From: Ascidia mentula
Lineage: Eukaryota > Chordata > Ascidiacea > Phlebobranchia > Ascidiidae
DNA length: 64,000 bases
Assembly: GCA_947561715.1 (NCBI GenBank)
Contig: OX387202.1
Span: 19,419,001 to 19,483,000, forward strand
Direction of reading: 5' to 3'
The position numbers were made by a program, and so were the translations under genes. How positions within the stretch are numbered: the stretch's first letter is position 1; every line of letters begins with the position of its first letter. The notes under the pieces were generated by a model. That model saw only the letters and a program-made list of their open reading frames with translations. It searched no databases and was not told where the DNA came from. This document shows positions 1-12,093 of this stretch, in pieces.

Positions 1-238
1 GTGTTTGCTGTTAAATGCAGCTGTCTTGAGCGTTGAGTCCGCCCCTAATTTCGAGCATGAACTACAGAACATGCTGAAGGCACACAGCTTTGTCGCTCAG
101 TTATAAAACATTTACAACTTACCTTTAAAAGTTGAAAACGTGAAGCTTTCATGGGGTTATATTTGTTTCTCCCAGAGCAATTAAATTTAATAAAAGTCAC
201 GTGACCGGTTTGTTCAATCAAAACGACCTTGTCAGAAC

Positions 239-578
239 TCAAGCAGCAAATTGTTGAACACGGAACGGAAACTCTGAACGGAGCAACCACTGCATGTAGT
301 TTGCATATTCTATATCCAATAAATTCGGCTTCAGCGATGCAGCATCGTGACCCTGACCTGATTCTGACCACTCCGCATGTTTCGTGATCGTAAACACTGG
401 AACACCAAAGGGAAAGGACACAGGCGGAGTTAAATCTTTCCTGCAGCGCTGAAACAAGCTTTCTAGCATCCTGCTGGACAACACAAGTTTTTCCTGACAA
501 TTCGTTACAGTACGCCTATTCGTAATCCTTCACAGTCTGATATTTTTCTAAAACACGGTCTGCTATTATTCTCGCCAT
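239..578 (-). CDS. Possible small or partial gene, unrecognised
   Basis: On the minus strand an ATG at 578 opens a short frame (MARIIADRVLEKYQTVKDYE, then stop). A splice-acceptor-like cag just before 496 is followed by a second open frame ending at 239. The second frame has a protein-like composition with a hydrophobic and aromatic patch (PVSFPFGVPVFTI) and ends RVQQFAA. The two pieces could be joined only through an implausibly short intron of about 40 nt, so the true structure is unclear. Upstream CRE-like sites and an X-box-like sequence could serve as its promoter. I do not recognise the product, and it may not be a gene. Confidence 0.22.
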
Positions 579-1092
579 CGCGCTGTTACGTTCGCACGTT
601 ATTTTGGTGGTTAATTCGCTGCAATTCAGTCACGTGGTAAACTCTACTTAAACGCGCTTGGAACAAATTAAACTTTACGCCTCCTGATTTTGCAAGCGTG
701 TGTTTCAATTAATCAATAATTCTGCTCACGGAGTTTTAAATTCAGTAGTCATTTGGCACGCTGCAATCCTTAGTTATTCAGGCGTGCAGAGGTTAAAGCC
801 CTGTGTGTTTAAATTAAGCATTGAGATATAGAAAACTTGTTTTTGGGCCGTCTTGGCCCTGTATAAGACGATTTGTAATTGCACACTATTAAACATTTTA
901 CCTTATTATCCTATTTTTTCTTTAACTGTTGACAATACTGGGGTTGGTTTATAGTTTGCCTGAGAAGCCAGGTAAAAAATTGCCAGGGCAAACTAATCCA
1001 GGCCTGCTTCCGTCACTTGTAATCCTTGGTTGTCAATAATACATTTTCGTTAAATGTGTTTCTGAAGAAAGCACACCGCATAAATTTAAACC

Positions 1093-1098
1093 TTTATT
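1093..1098 (-). terminator. Likely poly(A) signal of CCDC40
   Basis: An AATAAA hexamer on the minus strand lies about 190 nt after the CCDC40 stop codon (1286-1288). The position suits a short 3' UTR. It could also be a chance match in AT-rich DNA. Confidence 0.45.
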
Positions 1099-1150
1099 GT
1101 CAAAGCAGTTTTTTCTTAAAGGAGCAAAACAAGCAAGAAATTCTATACCA

Positions 1151-1200
1151 TGACGTCACAAAAAGTACACGGAACGTAAATGACGTCAAATGTGACGTAA
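1151..1200. promoter_or_regulatory. Cluster of three CRE/ATF-like sites
   Basis: Two perfect palindromic TGACGTCA sites (1151-1158 and 1181-1188) and a TGACGTAA site (1193-1200) lie within 50 bp. CREB/ATF factors bind such sites in animals. They sit downstream of CCDC40 and upstream of the weak left-edge gene candidate. No function is shown by the sequence alone. Confidence 0.35.
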
Positions 1201-1285
1201 CTGAGACCCACGCGCGAGCGCAAAGACAAATAATTTTGTATTACGCAATAAAACATGCACCACTCGTACTACTGCTACGTCACAG

Positions 1286-4200
1286 TTAAGTCGCGAAGTC
1301 GTCCTGGGGACCGTGTATGGTTGCTAGGCGACGAACCGCGTGCTGTGCGTGCGGGTAATCCTGGCTGACGCGGTCGATAATGTTGATCATGTGATGCATT
1401 CTGTCCTCCTGACGTTGCAACTGTTGTCATAGAAACAAGGTATTCCGTCATATTTTTTGCATAAGACACTGATGACGCTATTTAGCGAAATATATTTGTC
1501 TTGAGTAGGAAAGCTGACTGATTTTACCCTACGGAAATAAACGTTTCTATGCTGTTTGTGATATAAAGTACAAGAGGTAGAAACCGTTATAGCGATTGTC
1601 ACAGAATGTGAAATGATTCCCAGAATCAAATACAGAGGAGATTACAACATTGGAAACCGTGGTACAGGCCAGCAACCAAGTCATTCATTTAACGCACAAA
1701 ACCTTAATTTAAACGCCATGACTTCCCTTTCTACCGCGGTTCAAATTACCTCAACGTTAAGCGCATCTTCGGTCTGACAAACGGAAGTGTATTTTCCACT
1801 CTTGAGCGACTCCAAGTGTTTCACCTTCGTTTGTTTTGACACCAACTCATTCCGGTTCTAAACGACAGGAATTTTTTCGTAAACACTAATATCGAGCTTG
1901 AAAAAGTTTAGCAGACTTTGAAGTTTAAATTTTGAAACGACAACATTTTGTATTGAAGCGGGGACTTACCCTTTGTTTGAACTCATCCCAGCGCTCCACG
2001 TCGCCCTCTAGTGTGTCGATTGTGCCCTGCAGTTGTTGAACTGACATTTGTTTTTCTTCCAAATTTCGACCGATCTCCGACTGATTTTCGCGCAGCTGTC
2101 TGATGTCGTCATCACACGACGCCGCATCCTGTGTGACGTCATAAGAGTTACACAATTTGGCAGGTTTGGCAGGTCAGTCTCGAACCTATAGTTGTCCTTT
2201 GAAATTGTTTGTGTTTTACAATTAAAGAGCTCAGCTGTAGAATCTAATGTGTTTACAAACAGAACCAAGCCTTAAAACGAGAAAAGGCGAATTTCTGGTT
2301 GGACAGAATCGAGTTTTCGTTTTTTACTCGAACTTGCAAGATGTCATGACCCCCTCTTAAACATTTTAACTGTTAAAACCGTTAAAATTCTGCCCATAAA
2401 AAGTTAACGGTTTCCAACCACTTCATACCTTCTGTGTTTGCTTGATTTTCTTCTTCAGATCAAGAAGTTTCTTTTGGAATGCTCCCTTGGTTGGAGTTTT
2501 CCTGTCGAGTTTCGATTGAGCTTCACCCCGTGTTACGATTGTCTCCCTTCGCGAAACAACTTGTTCCATCTCCCTCATCATGATGTCTTGCTGCTTCATA
2601 AGTTGCGTGTACCGCACCTGAGGAAAGGCGGAGTGTAACTAAATGATGTGCATGCTTTTACACCAACATTGAATCCGAGAGGCTTTCCAGGTTATGTACG
2701 AGAAAGAATATTCACGCAATCTGTTGCACAAATTTTATTTGAAATCTTCATTTTCCTCAATATGACGAATACTTCATCACCAACGCAAATAACTGTTGGC
2801 AGTAGTGAGGTGCTATCTTTTTCACTACAATTTTGATGGCATTGTTTCGTGTAAAGGTGAATTATTACGTCACATACCTGCATCCGGTGTATTTCCGCTT
2901 TCATTGCCCTCATTTCACCTTGGCCGACTTCGGAGTCAACGGCAGCTCTGGTTTCCTTCGCAAGTTGTGTTTTCTTGTCCCACAACATAACTTGTCGTCT
3001 GAATGCAACAATTACATCATTATTAGATGGCCAGACACGACGTCCAGCCCGAAGCACAAGATTAAGCTGGGTGTTGCAAAGTTTTCCAGATACGTTGCAC
3101 AACACAACGCCGTTTGAAATCTGCAGGCTGCATTTTTTGGTGAGTAAACAGCAACAGGTCTTAAGCTATAAATGTTTCTTCAAGCGGCTTCTTGTTAGCA
3201 GTGGATCTGAAGTATGATTTGTGATGGAGATATATTTTTCTTAATATTCCGAACGTGTTATTGAAAAGGTCTGTGGCTAACCAGGAGAACCATGGAGACA
3301 GTGTGTATATAAAGGGTGCCAACTTAGTTTATGGCGTTCGTAAAATCAACTTACTCTGCTTCTATCAGGTTGTTAAGTAATCTCTCCTTTTCTTCTTTGA
3401 GGTCGTCAAGTTTGTGTTGCATCTGAATCGACTCCAACTCGGCCTCCTACGATGGAAAAGTGTAAATGATGTCTATGGGAAGCAACGAATTGCATGAAAC
3501 AAACGATGGAATCACACAGTTTAAAGTAAGTTTGTTCATTGGTGAGTAAACGTATTAATTACGTTTTTGGTAGAATAATTGCTGGGGAAACAGAAACATC
3601 TCGCCTCAATAGAAAAGCTGCATGTTTAAGTTGTTAAATTGGGGCGACTTTATTAAACCTACACACTTAATCGCCCCGACACAAAACTTAAGTTTTATTG
3701 TTAGTTTTGCCGAGATTTTAAATGCAGGTTAGTTAAATGTATTTAAACAAAACAACACAGATCCTCACAGCACCACAGACAGTAGCAACCGACAACAAAG
3801 TCAATACTAGTCCAAGACAGGTAAAATATAAAAAGACCAAAACCACCAGTACATGTGTATTTTATTTCTTTAAAGGGAAGTGGCACCACATTATAAATAT
3901 TTAACGTTCCACCCACCTTTAATTCCTGCATAAATTCGTTCTCCGTGAGCACATTTCCCTGCTCCAAACCCTCTTGTAACCCTTTCTCCTTGTTCAGTTG
4001 GACGTTGAGTTTAATCATTGCGTTCTGCATGTTCCTCACTGACCTGTTGATCTCGCCTTGTTCCTGCACTTGTTGCTCAATTTCACCTGGAGAGAAATTG
4101 GAATAAAATCTTGAAAACCAGTCTGTACTGCTATGATGTGGTGAACAACGGGTCTATTTTTGTGTGTTAATATCTTCAAAACGTGTGACAGACTATTCGA

Positions 4201-7200
4201 GTCAGTACTAATTTGATTTCAAAAACAGACATGCCTTATTTAAGTCAAATTCCGCATCAACTTGTCCATTCATTGAGCTTGAAAATAAAATGATTATAAT
4301 AAATTGTTTCAAAACGCCACACTTTCCCCATCGAATCCACACAGTTCACCGCATACCTTCAATTCGCAACTTCTTCTGAGTGAGAATAGTTCTCTGTTTC
4401 TTTAAGTTCTCAACATCAGCATTTTGTTGGTCTCTGTCCTTGCTTAGTTGAACAAGCTCGTGTTGTTGCCTCAACCAGAACTGTTGTAAGTCGGTGATTC
4501 CTTGTGAAGCCCCTTCAATTTGTTTGTTGAGGGAATTGACTTGGATTTCCAAGGGACCGATTTCTTCTCCCTGGTGAAAACAAACATTCCTTTTAGTTAA
4601 TGATCGTAATATATTTTAGGTTTTTCTTTATTTTTTTCGTATTATATTTTAGGTTTTCTTTTAATTTTTGTGGAACGTATTTCAGGTTCTCCTTTATATT
4701 TTTTCGTAACATATTTATAGTTTTCCTTTAGGTTTTTGCGCAGTTTCTCCATTAATTTGTTTAAACATACTTTAGGATTTCCTTTAACTTTTTAAGAAAT
4801 ATATTTTAGTTCTCTTTAACTTTTACGTCCAATTCGGAAACATAACATAGGTAAATCTTGATCATTATGTATGTATGCAATAAACAAATAGTTTTGCTTC
4901 TGTAAGTCTTTTTTGGTTTAAATGTAACCAGTTGCATTGAAAGATAAAACCGACTTTTCTTTAAATACAAAAAGAATTCCTTTTTTCCTGTCTGAATCAA
5001 AACAGCTGTAACTTACCCCACTAGTGGACACAAGTTGATCAAGTCGCTTGTTATATTGATCGATCGTCGTCTGTTTCCTCTCAATAACCGCGTTACGCTT
5101 GGACGCCTCCTGTTCCGCTCGACTGATCAACTCGTTCTTGGACCTGATGTCACGCTCCAGTTCCTCGCGCTCATGGTTCAGATGACGTATGCGTGACGAA
5201 CACTCAGAATGCTGGAGGGAGCATCTCGCCATTTCGTTCTCCACCACCGAGTATTCCGCTTCCTGTGACGTCATAATACCAATGTAATGGCGGTTGTGGC
5301 TGGACAATGAAACTAGAACGCATTTATTCACTTACCAGTTTTTTCTTTGTTTCCCGCATTTTATCGGTCATTTTAACAGTGTAGGTTTGAGCTTTATCGG
5401 CTGTGAGTTGTTGTTGGAGGTCTTTAAGGATGGCGTCTTCCAGCGCTACCTTCTCAACGTATTCCCGTTCTATTTGTTTCCTCAGGGCGTTAATTTCGTT
5501 CAGTTTCATTGAACGTTCCTGAAACACAGGGACTATCATTAAATTCTAGTGATCTGGCACAACACACATAACGGTGTTTAACAATAAAAACTTTCGAAAT
5601 TTAATTATTTGCATCTGAAGAATTAATACATACCATGGTACAGATGAAACTACAAACGAAAATAACTACCACGATAAACATACCGTGGTACTTTTGTTCA
5701 GGGCTTGTTCTGTCTCGTGTAGAGTTCTGCTGTACGTTCCGTATTGTTGTTTCAACGCATCTTGTTTAACCAAATTCCCCTTTATCTGTTTTTTGGTCAT
5801 GCCAATGTCCATATCGGTCTTGTTGAGGACCATGGTGATCGTTTCGTTGCGTTCCTCTTCTTTCTGGATTGACCTTTTGTAACCTCCTATCTCCGTCTCA
5901 AGGGACTTCACCTGCTGGCTTGCCAAGCTGAAAAGAGAATAACAATCTGTAACTACTTCATAGAAACACATTAATCGGGTTGAAGTGTAATGAATGCAAT
6001 ATAATGAAATAAGAGAACAATTTAAAACCACATAATTGTGCTTCCGTTTGACAATTTAAGATACTTCACCGACAAAGACACATCACGGAAGTAATTGGAA
6101 AACTACTAACGTTATCTTAAAATCAAAAGTAGGTCTCAGGAAATATTTAGGCTAAGCCTGGGAAGTATCAAGAACAACAAATACATTTATTGGAAGAAGC
6201 GTTTTTGATGAATTTATTATTCAGCTTTCACCAGTTCTTCCCTGGTAAGTTTGGGTTTTCCCAAGACAAAACATGTTGTTACCTCAATGCCTCCTGCATT
6301 GCTGCATGGGCTTCGTCTCTCCGCTTCATTCCAATCAAACTTGAATTCCACTGCTGGTAAAGTTGCTTTTTCTCTAGCTCAATTGCCTGCAAAGCACACA
6401 AAAAATCAGCTATTTTTACTCATTTTCACACCATGTCACTATAAAGTTTATCTTCAAGTCATTAGCTTGCATAGATACTTACCTATTCACTTTAATTAGC
6501 AAACTATTGGTTAAACTTTTGGTTTAATTTGTTTAGTTTAAATTTTTGCAGCTAGAAATTCTACCTCTATTTCTTCTCTTGCTTCACTCAAGGCTTGTTT
6601 GGCAGCAATTGTTTCTTCACCTTGGGCTGATTGTTGGGCTTCATACATTGCAATATTCTCACGAAGTTGGTCGACTCGCTCTGTCAGCAGCGCAACATGA
6701 AGATCCTAAAACACAACAATGCATTTATTTATAAAAACATTCAAGTAATTCATAGGTAAAGCTTGCAAACTTTCTCGAGACAAACAAGTAATATAAATAA
6801 ATTTCGAATTGATTTATGAAGGGTAAAAACATAAAAAATCTTCTACTTGTCTTGTGAAGAATTCTATGTGTGACATGTATTTAAACGAGACGGACTTTAA
6901 CTAGAATTTTTCCTGATATTTCCAGATTTTAGAGCTAAATTCTGCATCTGGAAGAAATGACGAAAAAATATCAGGGATTTCCAGTTTTACCAAAAAAAGG
7001 TCATCACCGAGATATCATAAAAATTTTTGGTTAAGGTCTAAAATTAGTTTAAAGTGACTGAAATAAACCTGTCAAGGGTTGTGGCTTATCAGATATGGTA
7101 ACACCTCAATGGAAGTTAGTAATAAAGTTTGCATTATTCCACACCTGCTGTTTTTTGTCCTGTTCCGCTTGACTAACTTCTACTTCAGCTTTTTCAGCAG

Positions 7201-9986
7201 CACGCTTCATAACAGCTATGTCAGATCTGATATCTTCCTTGGCATTCTGCATGTAGAACAACCTTGTTGAAAGATTCTCAACTTCAGTTTGAAGCTCGGC
7301 ATCTGCAAAAATATAAGCAAGTCTTGGAAGTTGCACAGGAATGAAATATAAATATAACCCAACAGCCCAACGGATGACGGTGATTTGTTGGTCACCACAA
7401 AGTGGAAGTCTTTGCTTGGCCGTTTGGTCAGCAAAGTTGTCTGATAGTCACACCAGCTGCACTGATCAGACCTTTTAGGTTGAAACAGTGGCTATCTGTC
7501 TGCAGCTTACACGATATAAATATAACATTTGATAGATATTTGTACAGTGAAAAGCGTATATGCTGGAAGGGTGATATGTGTATCAGAAAATGTGTGATTC
7601 TCATGACCTTAAACCAGTACTAGTTGCAATGATGCCTTAAATGCTTTGCTGCTTCTTTGAAATACACAACACTTGCACTAATTTTGTGTCACATAGATGC
7701 GCCTAAATGAGGGCCAGATTCTACCAGTAATAATGAGCTAATCTTACACCACACATGCATGTGTTTCATAATCAAAACTTTTTGCACTGTAAATAAAATA
7801 CAAGTTATCCTATGACTGAACAATACACTATCATCAGTCTCCTTTATACTACATATAAGCTGGAAAAACATGTTATTTTATTACAATATCTCAACCCTTG
7901 TAGACATTTTTATTGTTACTTACTCTTTTTGCGCTCCTTATTAGCGAGGGCCTGCACTTTTTTGTAATTGTCCCGAAGTTTATTCAGCACATCTTCATGA
8001 GATCGTCTTTTATCTGCTGACTCAGCATGTTTGTCGTGCAGTTGTTCAAGGTTGGCTTGTTGCCGTGCCAACTCTTGCTGCACGCCATATAAGGTGACGC
8101 CAACCTCTTCTCTCATTGTTTTCTTCCTCTTCAGGTCATCAATCTGTGACACACATCACAACAATGTAACACAAATATGCTTAAAATATGTTTTGTATAT
8201 TTCTGTTTGAACAAGACACCGAGGATGCCCTTGCATGTTCTGTCTGTTTTTTATTTTTGATAGTCGAAATTATACAGTATGTTATATTAGGCTCTTGTTG
8301 CTTCACTGCTCAGAATGATTATGTATATATGTCTTTTCATTTTCAGTGCGTTTTATTGTGTTACAAACCACATCTGAGACATTTGCCACACCTTGAGGTG
8401 TAATATTTTAAGGCTTGTGTCATGAACTTTAGAAACTTAGGACAATGCAAAACTGTCAAATTAGCATCAACCCAACAAAGAGTTAGCAATTAAATAACTG
8501 AGACATACCAACTCTTTGTGTTCCAATCTGGCCTTCTCCAGTTGTTTAGTGAGTTGATTCTTCAAAGCAGACTGGAATCTTTTCATGAGAGGATGATCAG
8601 GATCAAGAACCACAAGATCAGACTGGACTTCATCTTCTGGCTCTGAATCAGATTCCTACAGCAAATAGATTGCATAAAAACTTAATAAATTTTATATGTG
8701 TACAGTTTTATTGGTTGTAACAGCTTAAACATACTCATGATAGTGTGTATTTACTAAAAATTCCAATGTAAAATATCCAGCATTATGAAGTAACTTTCTG
8801 TAGCTTTCTTGCTTAAAGTAGAAATACATGTGCAGGCTCATAAACATTGGGATTCATACCCTTTCCATGTCGTCATCGTCTTCAGTTTCAGTGTCAATAT
8901 GACCAAGACCTTCACCCAAATTTCTCAACAGAGTACTTGCATCACCTACGTAAAAAGCATTTAATTTAAAACATATGCTGTGTTTTCTTGGTTAAAGCAG
9001 ATTAATCCAACTATATTGTCATTTGAATGTTTATCGCATAAACAAAATGTATATATGTCTCAGAAAGAGACATTGTAAGTTGCAACTTGAGCATAAAATT
9101 GACTTACATGTGGATAAATATTGCAAATTGTATACAGACTTCAAATATATATTAACTACTTTGAAGTGCAATACAGTGATAACATGTTACCTTGCGTAGC
9201 ACTGCTTGGTCTGCTGTGTCTGCCATCTTCTTCTCCACTTTCTGTTGGTGGAGGGCCAATATTTAGAGCGTCGACCGAGTCTTGCATGTCATCCAAAGTT
9301 AACTAAAAAACAACAACAAAAATGTAGCATTTTTAGATTATGACTGGACTTAATCGTACTCTTAAAGAAAAGATAAACATACTTCCATATGGATTTAATT
9401 TAATACAGTTTGTATTGCAGTTCCATTTCCTAACGTTGGCCAGCTTTGTATGCCTTTGTAGATTAAAAAAAATCATCCATATCAGTGTAAGTGTAATTGT
9501 TTTCACAGTATAAAGCAGTGTTGTGTGCCAAAATGTTTTAATAAACAATATATCACTTTGCGATTTATGCAAAGGATTTATTACGCCGATCTTAGATTGC
9601 ACAGATTCTTCACAGACAAACTAACAGTTTTATATGTTGTTGCGTTAGCTTTTGCGCAAATATTTGCTTTTGCACAGATTGCCAACAAAATAGTGAAAAC
9701 ATCATGAATTCTTTCCAAGTAGATGCCAATGTAGTCAGTTAATTAAGACATTTTTCTACAATCTTAAAAAAGTATGGAGATAGAAATACCTCTTGCAAAG
9801 CCTTTACAGTAACCTTAGAAACAGCTTTAGCCAATCCGGGTTGATCTTGGTCATCCCTGCAAATAACAACAAGTTTAACATGACACCAAATACCAAAACT
9901 TTGGGACAACGTTCAACTGTTTGCACACAATATTACTTCAACATAAGTTTCACAGAAATAAAATATTACCTTGGATTTTCCGCCAT
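1286..9986 (-). CDS. CCDC40: Coiled-coil domain-containing protein 40 (axonemal ruler), complete, 20 exons
   Basis: CCDC40 pairs with CCDC39 to form the 96-nm ruler of motile cilia, which positions inner dynein arms and the dynein regulatory complex. The spliced model is 966 aa, nearly all coiled coil after an acidic N-terminus ([11 protein letters not shown]). Stretches recalled from vertebrate CCDC40 include [59 protein letters not shown] and [13 protein letters not shown], in the right order. Exons, 5' to 3': 9970-9986, 9790-9856, 9191-9302, 8860-8945, 8509-8655, 7924-8143, 7145-7302, 6565-6705, 6283-6386, 5684-5927, 5336-5518, 5017-5262, 4357-4570, 3917-4086, 3355-3446, 2878-2998, 2429-2617, 1970-2128, 1750-1857, 1286-1408. 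Every junction is GT-AG and keeps frame; the total is 2901 nt including the stop. Human CCDC40 is longer (about 1140 aa), mainly because of a longer N-terminus. The start is the first ATG (MAENPRDDQ). Confidence 0.95.
4600..4825. repeat. Degenerate short tandem repeat in a CCDC40 intron
   Basis: In the intron between exons 5017-5262 and 4357-4570, a T-rich unit of roughly 40-45 bp built around TATTTTAGGTTTTCTTT recurs about five times with many changes. It looks like an old, decayed tandem array. Confidence 0.5.
7456..7506 (+). ncRNA. Hammerhead ribozyme relic (core mutated)
   Basis: Antisense to CCDC40, inside an intron. The order of elements is that of a type I hammerhead: stem I GCTGCA (7456-7461), core CTGATCA, stem II GACC/GGTT with a 5-nt loop, GAAA (7482-7485), stem III CAG/CTG, then TC and the stem I partner TGCAGC (7501-7506). 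The core reads CTGATCA instead of CTGATGA, which should abolish cleavage. The flanks resemble those of the motif at 21771-21816, so both are probably copies of one small retroelement. Confidence 0.6.
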
Positions 9987-12093
9987 CGTGGTGATATATC
10001 TTGTGTTTTCGCCTATTAGAGTTACAGCTTTACCGACCAACAAAACAGGTTTGAATTATCTCACCTGACTATTTGGGATTTTTTCCTCGTTGCTAGACAA
10101 CGCACGACCACTTGGAGCAGCAGAGCGTAAATATTTTTTATCTGTTGGGAAGTGATTTACTGCCGACCAACAGTGATGTAATATTGCTTCAAAGTACGCT
10201 GATGAAAGTCTTATTTTAAACTCTTTTTATCCAAGTATTGCATTAGCGCTCTATAAGGTTTGTAATAGGCATGTAATTGTAATCTTTGAGCTTTATCGAA
10301 ATGTTTCTTCATCTAATATCAAATTGTTCCCAGATCGAAACAATTTTCTATTTTTTGTAAAAATTGTTGGTTTAGGCGTGTAGCTACTACCTACTACCTG
10401 TCACATTACAAAACGGGTTTCCTTTTACAGTTAAAAAAATATTCCATAAAGTGAACAGCACGGACATCCCTGGATTGATTCTGATGCAACGAAAACAAAG
10501 GTACACTACAATCTCAGCATTCACAGCATTTGTGTATACATATTATATTTGTAGAGTTTTGTGCAAGTTCCGTATGTCAGTTATGGCAAACGTGCAATGT
10601 TTTTGACTAACCATATTGAAAAGTAAATGAAAAATATTAAGAATCATTCTGTTATTTACAAAGTGTACAAAGCAATAAACTCACGTGCACAATTTCTAAA
10701 TAAAAACAAGTGCAAACAAAACCTACAAAAGTGGCATTCTCCACTACAAAACAATGTATATGCAATCACAAGACTTTAAACAAACGGATTGTAACTAATT
10801 GTTCATGTACCAAAGCAGATTTAAATATCGTTTTTGTAATTTGAAGAGATAAGTGCATGCTTTCCATCATAAAAACGTGCATACAAAACTATCGTTTTAA
10901 TGCCGTGGATTTGAAAATTGTCAAGTGACAAATAATTGTTTACAAAAAATTTTTACAAAACAAACACAAATGGGTTTCGGACAGGATCGAAAAATAATTA
11001 ATTGAAAGCAAATTAAATAACATTTTCATACACAAACACACAACACACACACTAATAACAAAATAGGAAACATATGGCTTTGTATTTTTCCTGGGTGAAG
11101 AAGGGCTTTCAGTCTTTGGTGCCTAATGGGCGTCTAAGTTACGTGCAATTTATACAGTGGATTATAATAATAATAATAAAGTGGTTATACAAATAATTCT
11201 TCACAGAAATAGTGAAATGATACAAAATACTTCATATGAACGTGAGGGCGTACATTATGTTAAAAGCTAATTCAAAATAACATAGAAAATATGTCGATTT
11301 GTGTATAAAAAATCACAACAAATTATTCAACAACACTTTTTTGGTTAGATTGTTTCGGTGCGATTATTACAGTTGCTGTGCTAGACATGAACTTGATGGA
11401 AATGTGAGTTGTAATATAACAACTTAACACTTTGGACTTGCGATGCGTCGTGATCTTTGTGCAAAATGCGCATTTAAATACATTTGTGAAATGAAAAAAC
11501 ATCCACATTCACAGAAACGTATTTAAGATATACATAAGGTGGAAATCGTCCAGGGCCAGTTTGCAACAGAATGGACAATGATTCCCAGAATCAATCAACA
11601 AGCAAGAAAAAAACGTCTGCAGTAATTGACTTCTAGTAATTGAAGTAAAAATATCAGAGCTACCCATGAGCCACATTGCTCGCGGCAAAATCCTACCCCC
11701 ATGAAACGATGATTCCACAGAAGTTGAATCTCATCGTAGTTTAAAAATTACAAAAAATACGAAATAAAACAAGCATTACCCACGTAGGCCAGGGGTTCTT
11801 AACCATGGGCTTGAGATACAAATCAATGGTTGCCGATAAATAATGCATTAAAGCCTATATTATATGAGGATATATTCTTAAGACCGGAGCAAAAACTCCG
11901 GCACAGAGGAGTGCACGACCATCAGGTGATAGAGGGGGGAAGGGTCAAGAATTACTTGGTGGAAACGGAGAAGGTGAATCCTTTAAACGCCTGAATATCT
12001 CGAACATTTGTTTCATGGAATATTTTGTTTGTCTTGTGAGTCTCCGCGCTTGTCAGTTATCATAAGTTGGTTCATGTGATGAAAATATTCATT
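9987..12093. other. Intergenic region between CCDC40 and the death-domain gene
   Basis: AT-rich sequence with no convincing coding exon. It includes the CCDC40 promoter side (X-box at 10089-10101). The part near 12 kb is probably the 3' UTR of the minus-strand death-domain gene. I found no clear poly(A) signal for that gene. Confidence 0.6.
10089..10101 (-). promoter_or_regulatory. RFX X-box upstream of CCDC40
   Basis: GTTGCTAGACAAC fits the X-box pattern RYYNYY-N1-3-RRNRAC at every position. Its near edge is 103 bp upstream of the CCDC40 ATG. RFX factors use X-boxes close to start sites to switch on ciliary genes in animals, so motif and gene function agree. Confidence 0.7.

Larger units (their letters stand above)
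1..1285. other. Left-edge region, mostly non-coding, with a possible small minus-strand gene
   Basis: This stretch lies 3' of CCDC40 on the minus strand. It holds the likely CCDC40 poly(A) signal near 1093-1098, a cluster of CRE-like sites at 1151-1200, and a candidate minus-strand gene between about 239 and 578. I see no RNA gene or known repeat in the rest. Confidence 0.5.

Noticed and set aside
11509-11718. 69-codon minus-strand frame with two CxxC-like cysteines
   Set aside because: It lies in the probable 3' UTR of the death-domain gene and has no splice link or family resemblance.
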